From NCBI GenBank assembly GCA_028710845.1, contig JAQTTI010000001.1:1-36143 (forward strand): 36,143 nt of DNA, in the 5' to 3' direction. Of this stretch, positions 30,772 through 36,143 are shown piece by piece. Every line of letters starts with the position of its first letter. Position 1 is the stretch's first letter. Both the position numbers and the translations under genes were made by a program. Source of the DNA: Candidatus Omnitrophota bacterium. Its GTDB lineage: Bacteria; Omnitrophota; Gorgyraeia; Gygaellales; Profunditerraquicolaceae. The notes below the pieces were generated by a model. It saw only the letters and a list, made by a program, of their open reading frames with translations. It searched no databases and was not told where the DNA came from.

Positions 30772-31515
30772 ATGGTTTTAATCTGGATCCTGGCCAGCAC
30801 TTTTCTTGTCAGCGTTATTTCCCTAGTCGGGATAATCACGCTTTTGATAAAGGCTAATTTAATGCCGAAGATCCTTTTCTGCCTGATCGGTTTTTCCGCC
30901 GGCGCGCTCATCGGCAGCGCTTTTCTGCATATCCTTCCGGAGTGCCTGGAAACAAATTCAAGCTCAAGCGTTTTTAATTTTTTAATTCTAGGGATTATAA
31001 CCTTTTTTATTATGGAGAGGTTTTTGTTTTGGCGGCATTGCCATAAAGAAGGCGGTTGTAAAACCCATACTTTTACTTATCTTAATTTAGTAGGAGACGG
31101 ATTCCATAATTTTATCGACGGTATGGTTATTGCCGCTAGTTTCCTGGTTTCTTTTAAGCTGGGGGCGATAACTACATTCGCCATCATTCTTCATGAGATT
31201 CCCCAGGAACTCGGTGATTTTGCAGTTTTAATTTACGGCGGTTTTTCCAAGAAAAAAGCCCTTTTATTTAATTTCGCTTCAGCAGTTATGGCTGTTATCG
31301 GAGCGATTATCGGTTATTTCTTATCTGACTTAAGCAAAAACTTTTCGAATTTTATCCTGCCCTTTACCGCCGGCGGATTTATCTATATTGCTTCAAGCGA
31401 CCTGATTCCGGAACTCCACAAAGAAAACAGCCTTAAACGATCAACCGCCGCTTTTACTGCTTTTCTGTTAGGGATAGTTTTTATGGCCCTGGCCAAAGGT
31501 TTCTTACCCGAATAA
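30772..31515 (+). CDS. ZIP-family metal transporter
   Basis: A 247-residue membrane protein with eight predicted helices. The metal pathway is visible in helix IV as LVGDGFHNFIDGMVIAASF and in helix V as ILHEIPQELGDFAVLIYGG, the two signature helices of ZIP (zinc, iron, manganese) importers, with the expected His, Asp, Asn and Glu ligands. A cytoplasmic-type loop before helix IV contains CHKEGGCKTH, which might bind metal. It starts 13 bases after the small basic gene with no clear Shine-Dalgarno, suggesting coupling. The metal is probably divalent but cannot be specified. Confidence 0.92.
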   Translation: MVLIWILASTFLVSVISLVGIITLLIKANLMPKILFCLIGFSAGALIGSAFLHILPECLETNSSSSVFNFLILGIITFFIMERFLFWRHCHKEGGCKTHTFTYLNLVGDGFHNFIDGMVIAASFLVSFKLGAITTFAIILHEIPQELGDFAVLIYGGFSKKKALLFNFASAVMAVIGAIIGYFLSDLSKNFSNFILPFTAGGFIYIASSDLIPELHKENSLKRSTAAFTAFLLGIVFMALAKGFLPE

Positions 31516-31524
31516 TTAATTACA

Positions 31525-32508
31525 ATGAAAGCCAAAGCCTTAGCTTTAATTTCTGGAGGTCTGGATAGCCTGCTGGCCGCAAAAATAATTTGCGATCAAG
31601 GCATAGAGGTGACCGGGGTACATTTCAAAATACCCTTCTGCAAATTGAACATAAAAGATAAATTTCCCGATATCGGAATAAGGATAATTGAACCTGACTT
31701 AGGCAAAGAGTTCCTGGGATTAATTAAAAATCCGCGTTACGGATTCGGGTCAAATATGAATCCTTGTATTGACTGTAAAATTTTAATGTTCAGAAAAGCC
31801 AAAAAACTGATGCGGCGTTTAAAAGCAAGCTTTGTGGTAACGGGAGAAGTCCTCGGACAGAGGCCGATGTCCCAGAATAGGCAGGCATTAAGTTTAATCC
31901 AGAAAAAAAGCGGTTTAGGGGACCTTTTGCTTCGGCCTTTATCCGCACAGTTTTTTTCACCCAGCCTGGCGGAAAGCAAGGGATGGGTAAAAAGAGATAA
32001 GCTTTTAAAACTTAACGGCCGCTCGCGCAATGTGCAGATTAGGCTGGCTCGGGATCTGGGGTTGTTAAATTATTCTACTCCGGCAGGGGGCTGTCTTTTA
32101 ACCGACCCCTGTTTTTCGAAAAGATTGAAAGAGCTTATTAAGCATAATGAATTAAATTTAGATAATCTGGAGCTTCTTAAATTAGGCAGGCATTTCAGGG
32201 TAGATGCAAAAACACGGCTGGTGGTAGGCAGGGATGAAAAAGAGAATAACTTGATTTTACATTTAACTAAACCCGGCGACTATTTATTGGTCCCCCAGAA
32301 AGATTTAGCCGGTCCTACCTGTTTAATCAGGGGAGAAGTCGATCAAAAATCTATTTTTATATCCGCCCAGATAATTTCCGCTTATACTGATGTTTCCGGT
32401 TTAAAAGAAATAAAGGTAGCTTATAAAAAGGTGAATACAAAACCGGTCAATACGCTTAAAATAGCTTGTGTTTCCAAGGCTGATTTTATGCATTTATTAA
32501 TAAAATGA
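31525..32508 (+). CDS. PP-loop ATPase, tRNA thiouridylase-like (ThiI/MnmA group)
   Basis: The 327-residue protein starts with the PP-loop SGGLDS (residues 10-15), which binds ATP and activates a substrate by adenylation. Further blocks are MNPCIDCKILMFRKAKK (residues about 78-94, two cysteines CxxC) and TGEVLGQRPMSQNRQAL, typical of 4-thiouridine/2-thiouridine synthase relatives. The part after about residue 215 looks like the NFACT-R-type RNA-associated domain found on this subgroup. A role in tRNA thiolation is inferred; the RNA position is unknown. Its last bases overlap amrS as ATGA. Confidence 0.8.
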   Translation: MKAKALALISGGLDSLLAAKIICDQGIEVTGVHFKIPFCKLNIKDKFPDIGIRIIEPDLGKEFLGLIKNPRYGFGSNMNPCIDCKILMFRKAKKLMRRLKASFVVTGEVLGQRPMSQNRQALSLIQKKSGLGDLLLRPLSAQFFSPSLAESKGWVKRDKLLKLNGRSRNVQIRLARDLGLLNYSTPAGGCLLTDPCFSKRLKELIKHNELNLDNLELLKLGRHFRVDAKTRLVVGRDEKENNLILHLTKPGDYLLVPQKDLAGPTCLIRGEVDQKSIFISAQIISAYTDVSGLKEIKVAYKKVNTKPVNTLKIACVSKADFMHLLIK

Positions 32509-33536
32509 AAGAAGCCCAGCTTTATATTAAAGTAGGAGATCAGAAGGTGCATTGCCGGCTTTGCGCGCAGGCATGTATTATTAGAGAAGGAAAATTCGGG
32601 TATTGCCGGGTAAGGCAGAACATCAAAGGGGTCCTTTACACCCATAATTACGGAAAACTTGTAGCGGCAAATGTTGACCCAATCGAGAAAAAACCGTTGT
32701 TTCATTTTCTACCCGGTTCAAAGGCTTTTTCGATTGCCTGCGCCGGATGTAATTTTCGCTGTGGATTTTGCCAAAACTGGGAAATTTCGCAGGCAGATTT
32801 TATTAAGGAACAACCGGCTGAGGAGGTAAGCCCTGAAAATATCATAAGATTGGCTAAACAAAGCGCAGCTGAATCAATCGCCTATACTTATACTGAGCCG
32901 ACTATCTATTTTGAATTTGCTTTAGCGGTAATGAAGCTGGCAAAAGCATGCGGATTTAATAATATATTTGTTACCAACGGTTATATGGACAAGGAAGCCG
33001 TTTACCTATTAAAACCTTATCTGGATGCGGTAAACGTCGATTTAAAATTTTTTAAAGAAGATTCTTACCGCAAGATATGTTCTGCTAAACTTGGACCCGT
33101 TCTTGATTCTATCCGTTTATTTCAGGAATTGGGGATATGGGTTGAAGTCACTACCCTGATAATTCCCGGGGAAAACGACTCTGAAGAAGAGCTAAACGCA
33201 ATCGCTGCTTTTATTGCGGGCCTGGATAAAAATATTCCCTGGCATGTTTCCCGTTTCCATCCCGATTACGAATTCGATAGTTACCCGAGTACGCCGGAAA
33301 AGAGTTTAAAAATGGCATATGATTTGGGTAAAGCGCAGGGATTACGGTATATATATGCAGGAAATATTTCCGGTTGGGGGCAGGATACTTTTTGCAGTAA
33401 ATGCCAGCGCCTCCTGATTAAAAGAGAGGGATATAGTGTTTTAGAGTCTCATCTTTCCGGCAATCGATGCCTTTACTGCCAGGAAACGCTTCCCGGGATT
33501 TTTATTAATACCCGGGAACTAACCGAAAAGGATTGA
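32505..33536 (+). CDS. amrS: AmmeMemoRadiSam-system radical SAM enzyme
   Basis: A 343-residue radical SAM protein with CxxxCxxC at C82, C86 and C89 (CNFRCGFC) for the SAM-binding 4Fe-4S cluster. An N-terminal cysteine group (CRLCAQAC...GYCRVR) and the C-terminal CSKC...CLYC pair could bind additional metal. GKLVAANVDPIEKKPLFHFLPG is characteristic of the AmrS family, which is named after its occurrence with AMMECR1 and Memo proteins. The reaction is not established. No AMMECR1 or Memo gene lies in this window. It is coupled to the upstream PP-loop gene. The stop codon overlaps the -35 of the next promoter. Confidence 0.93.
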   Translation: MKEAQLYIKVGDQKVHCRLCAQACIIREGKFGYCRVRQNIKGVLYTHNYGKLVAANVDPIEKKPLFHFLPGSKAFSIACAGCNFRCGFCQNWEISQADFIKEQPAEEVSPENIIRLAKQSAAESIAYTYTEPTIYFEFALAVMKLAKACGFNNIFVTNGYMDKEAVYLLKPYLDAVNVDLKFFKEDSYRKICSAKLGPVLDSIRLFQELGIWVEVTTLIIPGENDSEEELNAIAAFIAGLDKNIPWHVSRFHPDYEFDSYPSTPEKSLKMAYDLGKAQGLRYIYAGNISGWGQDTFCSKCQRLLIKREGYSVLESHLSGNRCLYCQETLPGIFINTRELTEKD

Positions 33537-33561
33537 CAGCCTTAAGGGTTAGGGTTAAAAT
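33533..33561 (+). promoter_or_regulatory. Strong sigma70-type promoter of the HAD-permease operon
   Basis: Perfect -35 TTGACA (33533-33538), 17-bp spacer, -10 TAAAAT (33556-33561). The start near 33568 gives a leader of about 55 bases that contains a terminator-like hairpin before the ATG at 33623. Confidence 0.8.
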
Positions 33562-33586
33562 ATTTTCGGGAACCAATCTAACCTTG

Positions 33587-33611
33587 CCCCTATAAAATAG
33601 GGGTATTTTTT
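33587..33611 (+). terminator. Terminator-like hairpin in the leader of the HAD-permease operon
   Basis: CCCCTAT (33587-33593) and ATAGGGG (33597-33603) pair over a 3-base loop. TATTTTTT follows. It lies between the promoter and the first ATG, so it is either an attenuator or a late terminator of the preceding amrS transcript. Confidence 0.7.
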
Positions 33612-33622
33612 ACTATTCTTCC

Positions 33623-34297
33623 ATGACCGAAAATTCCACTCAATTAGTACCTAAAAAAACTACCGTATTTTTTGCTTTTGACAATACGATCGCAACCTGT
33701 GATGTATTTGATAATATGCTTTTGCTGTTCTCCAGGAACGATAGCTGGATCGAGCTGGAAAAAAGATGGAAATCAGGCCGGATCGGTTCCAAAACCTGCC
33801 TGGAAGGCCAGGTCCGGGGTATGGATTTAACTAAAAAAGAACTGGATACCTATCTGCCTAAGATAAAAATCGACCCTTACTTTAAGCAGCTTTACAAATT
33901 TTTACAGGCCAAAAGGATTAAGACTGTTATCGTAAGCGATAATTTTGATTATATAATCAACCGGGTTTTAAAGATTAACGGGATAAAAAAGGCCAAGATC
34001 TATGCCAATAAATTGGATTTTTCAAAAGGTAAAGTGGTTACGGATTATCCTTTTAAAAATAAAGACTGCCAGATATGCGCCCACTGTAAGACGAAAAATC
34101 TTTTGGGAAATTCTGCCAAGGGCTCGACGATCATTTACGTAGGCGACGGCCATTCAGATTCCTGTCCTGCCAAACATGCCTCAATTGTATTCGCCAAAAA
34201 CCACCTGCTCAAACACCTTAAAGAAAGCAACCTTGATTACATGGCTTTCCACAGCCTGAAAGAGGTCTTTTCTTATTTAAAAACTAAACTAAAATGA
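33623..34297 (+). CDS. HAD-like protein lacking the nucleophile Asp
   Basis: The 224-residue protein resembles HAD-IB phosphatases of the MtnX/SerB kind. Motif I is FAFDNT: the position of the usual nucleophile Asp is A18, while the second Asp is D20. Motif II VIVSDNF and motif IV YVGDGHSDSC are kept, so the fold is probably intact but classical phosphoaspartate chemistry is not possible. A cysteine cluster (CQICAHC at about 154-160) is a further peculiarity. It may have become a binding or regulatory protein. It overlaps the following permease gene by 4 bases (ATGA), the first gene of a three-gene unit. Confidence 0.8.
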   Translation: MTENSTQLVPKKTTVFFAFDNTIATCDVFDNMLLLFSRNDSWIELEKRWKSGRIGSKTCLEGQVRGMDLTKKELDTYLPKIKIDPYFKQLYKFLQAKRIKTVIVSDNFDYIINRVLKINGIKKAKIYANKLDFSKGKVVTDYPFKNKDCQICAHCKTKNLLGNSAKGSTIIYVGDGHSDSCPAKHASIVFAKNHLLKHLKESNLDYMAFHSLKEVFSYLKTKLK

Positions 34298-35562
34298 ACC
34301 CTAAAACAACGGCTTTGACCGTATTTTTACTAGCCTACATCTTATTTATACTTTTGCCTCAAAGACGCACTATTGTCGCTCTGGCAGGAAGCCTTTTTCT
34401 TGTTTTGAGCCAGGCAGTATCGTTAAAAGAAGCCTTCCTTTCAGTTAACTGGAATGTTATGGGTATTTTTGTGGGGACACTGGTTCTTGCTGATGTTTTT
34501 ATGCAAAGCCGCGTTCCTGCTTATATTGCCGAAGTAGTGGTCGATAGAGCCAAAAATACTGCCTGGGCGATTTTATTTATTTGTATTTTAAGCGGTTTTA
34601 TCTCTGCTTTTGTCGAAAATGTAGCTACCGTATTAATCGTAGCTCCTATTGCCCTGGCCTTAGCCAAAAAGCTAAAGATTAATCCTACCAACATGATGAT
34701 AGCCATTGCCATATCGAGTAATCTGCAGGGGACGGCTACTTTAATAGGAGATCCTCCGGCCATGCTTATGGGTGGATTTGCTAAAATGAACTTCGGGGAT
34801 TTCTTTTTTTATCAGGGAAAACCCAGTATATTTTTCGCAGTGGAATTGGGTGCTTTAGCTTCTTTCTTTGTGCTATATTTTATCTTTAGGGATTATAAAG
34901 CTAAGGCAAAACTCATACCTGTAGAAAAAATAAAAAGCTGGGTACCGACTATTTTATTAATAAGCTTAATTATCCTGTTGGCGCTTTCTTCGTTTTTTGA
35001 TAAAGAATTTTCTTCCCTGGCCGGCCAGATTTGTATGGTTTTTGGCATTATTGCTTTAATTTGGGAAAAGTTGGTGAATAAATCTTCAATTGCCGCAGGG
35101 ATAAAAAAGCTGGACTGGGACACCACATTTTTTCTCATGGGTATTTTTATCATCGTCGGAGGCATAACAGTTACCGGATGGACCCAGGTGCTGGCAGAAT
35201 ATCTGGCCAGCCTGGTGGGCAGCAATATTCTGTTGGGCTATACCGCGATCGTTTTTCTTTCGGTGGTCCTTTCGGCATTTATCGACAATGTCCCTTTCCT
35301 GGCAGCCATGCTTCCGGTGGCTATGATCATGTCAGCTAAACTGCAGGTAAGCCCGTCTTTATTTTTGTTTGGCTTGCTTATCGGATCCAGCCTTGGTGGT
35401 AATATTACGCCTATCGGGGCATCAGCCAACATTGTTGCCTGCGCCCTGCTTAAAAAAGAAGGTTATCCGGTTAAATTTACCCATTTTATGAAAATAGGCA
35501 TCCCTTTTACCCTGGTTGCCGTAATCGCCGCTTATTTGTTTATTTGGTTGGTATGGAGATGA
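34294..35562 (+). CDS. SLC13/ArsB/NhaD-superfamily permease (second copy)
   Basis: A 422-residue membrane protein with about 10-11 helices and both halves of the ion transporter fold. First-half signatures are GFISAFVENVATVLIVAPIA and SSNLQGTATLIGDPPAML. Second-half signatures are SAFIDNVPFLAAMLPVA and GGNITPIGASANIVACALL. These resemble ArsB and NhaD proteins. It is somewhat closer to the ArsB/YbiR type than the permease at 27110, but the substrate is not known. It is translationally coupled to the HAD-like gene and one base from the next permease, so a joint role in anion or metalloid transport is inferred. Confidence 0.85.
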   Translation: MNPKTTALTVFLLAYILFILLPQRRTIVALAGSLFLVLSQAVSLKEAFLSVNWNVMGIFVGTLVLADVFMQSRVPAYIAEVVVDRAKNTAWAILFICILSGFISAFVENVATVLIVAPIALALAKKLKINPTNMMIAIAISSNLQGTATLIGDPPAMLMGGFAKMNFGDFFFYQGKPSIFFAVELGALASFFVLYFIFRDYKAKAKLIPVEKIKSWVPTILLISLIILLALSSFFDKEFSSLAGQICMVFGIIALIWEKLVNKSSIAAGIKKLDWDTTFFLMGIFIIVGGITVTGWTQVLAEYLASLVGSNILLGYTAIVFLSVVLSAFIDNVPFLAAMLPVAMIMSAKLQVSPSLFLFGLLIGSSLGGNITPIGASANIVACALLKKEGYPVKFTHFMKIGIPFTLVAVIAAYLFIWLVWR

Positions 35563-35563
35563 G

Positions 35564-36143
35564 ATGACGGAATCTTGCTGTCATAAGCCAGTTAAGGGCT
35601 GGTGGAAGAATAAATTATTTTTAGTTACCGTTCTAATCGCTATTTTTCTAATTTTTTCATATATTTTTCCTGCCTTTGAAGCCTTTCGTAAGGTTCTATT
35701 CCAATATTTTAAATCGATCTGGTGGGCGGTAGCTTTAGGTTTGTTTCTAGGCGGAATTATTGATTACTATGTCCCCAGAGAATATATCTCGAAAATCTTG
35801 TCTAGGAAATCGCCGTTTACAATTATTAATTCCGTATTCCTTGGTTTCTTAATGAGCGCCTGCAGCCACGGAATCTTGGCTCTATCTATCCAGCTCCATA
35901 AAAAGGGGGCCAGTAACCCGGCTGTAATAAGTTTTTTACTTGCCAGCCCCTGGGCGAATATGGGAGTAACCATGATGCTGGTTAGCCTCTTCGGGTTAAA
36001 TGGCGTTCTTATCATCATCGCCGCATTAATTACAGCAATAAATACCGGTTTTATTTTTATGTTTTTAGAAAAACAGGGTTTAATTGAGAGCAATAAGAAC
36101 AGCATAGTCGTCCCTTTAGGCTATTCGATCAGGGAAGATTTTT
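35564..36143 (+). CDS. DUF318/ArsP-type permease, 5' part (cut by window end)
   Basis: The reading frame opens at ATG 35564, one base after the previous stop, and remains open to the window end (193 codons). The N-terminus MTESCCHKP has a cysteine pair, followed by membrane segments. The block ACSHGILALSIQLHKKGASN then SFLLASPWANMG matches the conserved region of DUF318/YraQ permeases, which include the organoarsenical transporter ArsP. The family has a conserved Cys in this region, and it is present here. The rest, including the second half, is not visible. Confidence 0.82.
   Translation, partial: MTESCCHKPVKGWWKNKLFLVTVLIAIFLIFSYIFPAFEAFRKVLFQYFKSIWWAVALGLFLGGIIDYYVPREYISKILSRKSPFTIINSVFLGFLMSACSHGILALSIQLHKKGASNPAVISFLLASPWANMGVTMMLVSLFGLNGVLIIIAALITAINTGFIFMFLEKQGLIESNKNSIVVPLGYSIREDF

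Noticed and set aside
27110..35562. The two ArsB/NhaD-type permeases as an arsenic resistance island
   Set aside because: There is no ArsR, ArsC or ArsM gene, the permeases are 5.8 kb apart, and the superfamily also transports Na+ and dicarboxylates.

Overview
The window looks like a chromosomal segment from an uncultivated Gram-negative bacterium with fairly compact, moderately AT-leaning DNA. The gene repertoire fits a diderm with lipopolysaccharide and lipoproteins: BamD and LptE homologues, a lipid A-type acyltransferase, Lnt, MurJ, SecA, ComEA/ComEC and a PilT-type ATPase. The style (fused MFS/spermidine-synthase protein, many short or reduced versions of housekeeping proteins, PEGA protein, AmmeMemoRadiSam-type radical SAM enzyme) reminds me of Omnitrophota/PVC-type metagenome-assembled genomes. 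That placement is an inference from gene content, not a computed one.

Layout. 1-2.8 kb: the tail of an SGNH hydrolase, a fused MFS/spermidine-synthase-like gene on the minus strand directly behind tRNA-Leu, then tRNA-Ala on the plus strand. The two tRNAs fire from overlapping divergent promoters. Behind tRNA-Ala lie a long perfect hairpin, two 89-bp tandem repeats and a terminator. 2.8-6.5 kb: endonuclease IV, leuS, a 27-bp-arm palindrome acting as bidirectional terminator, and a lone response regulator on the minus strand. 6.6-8.4 kb: comEA-comEC. 8.4-10.9 kb: bamD-lptE-holA, converging on rpsT, whose terminator is embedded in holA. 11-16.2 kb: murJ-uvrC-PEGA protein-glycosyltransferase, closely packed. 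16.2-23.3 kb: pilT-like gene, prfB with its programmed +1 frameshift, secA, lnt and an M23 peptidase. 23.3-28.5 kb: PIG-L deacetylase lipoprotein, adenosine-specific kinase family protein, LpxL-like acyltransferase, small cysteine-bearing membrane protein, bioY, and an ArsB/NhaD-type permease. 28.5-33.5 kb: secreted Pro/Glu-rich protein, HAD phosphatase, CsgG-like lipoprotein, a 26-residue basic protein, ZIP transporter, PP-loop thiouridylase-like protein and AmrS. 33.5-36.1 kb: an operon with its own promoter and leader hairpin, coding for a HAD-like protein lacking the nucleophile, a second ArsB/NhaD-type permease and a DUF318/ArsP-type permease cut by the window end.

Most genes are housekeeping: envelope assembly, translation, DNA repair and uptake. 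The unusual content lies in details. Several good sigma70-type promoters place the start site within a few bases of the start codon (leaderless mRNAs). Several enzymes lack a normally conserved residue or domain: PilT-like Walker B Glu to Asn, LpxL-like HX4D/E to P, HAD nucleophile Asp to Ala, UvrC without middle and HhH domains, ComEC without the metallo-beta-lactamase domain. A tiny basic ORF resembles ribosomal protein THX. The last operon (inactive-looking HAD protein plus two anion/metalloid-type permeases behind an attenuator-like leader) is the best candidate for an undescribed functional unit. I see no CRISPR array, prophage or complete insertion sequence.
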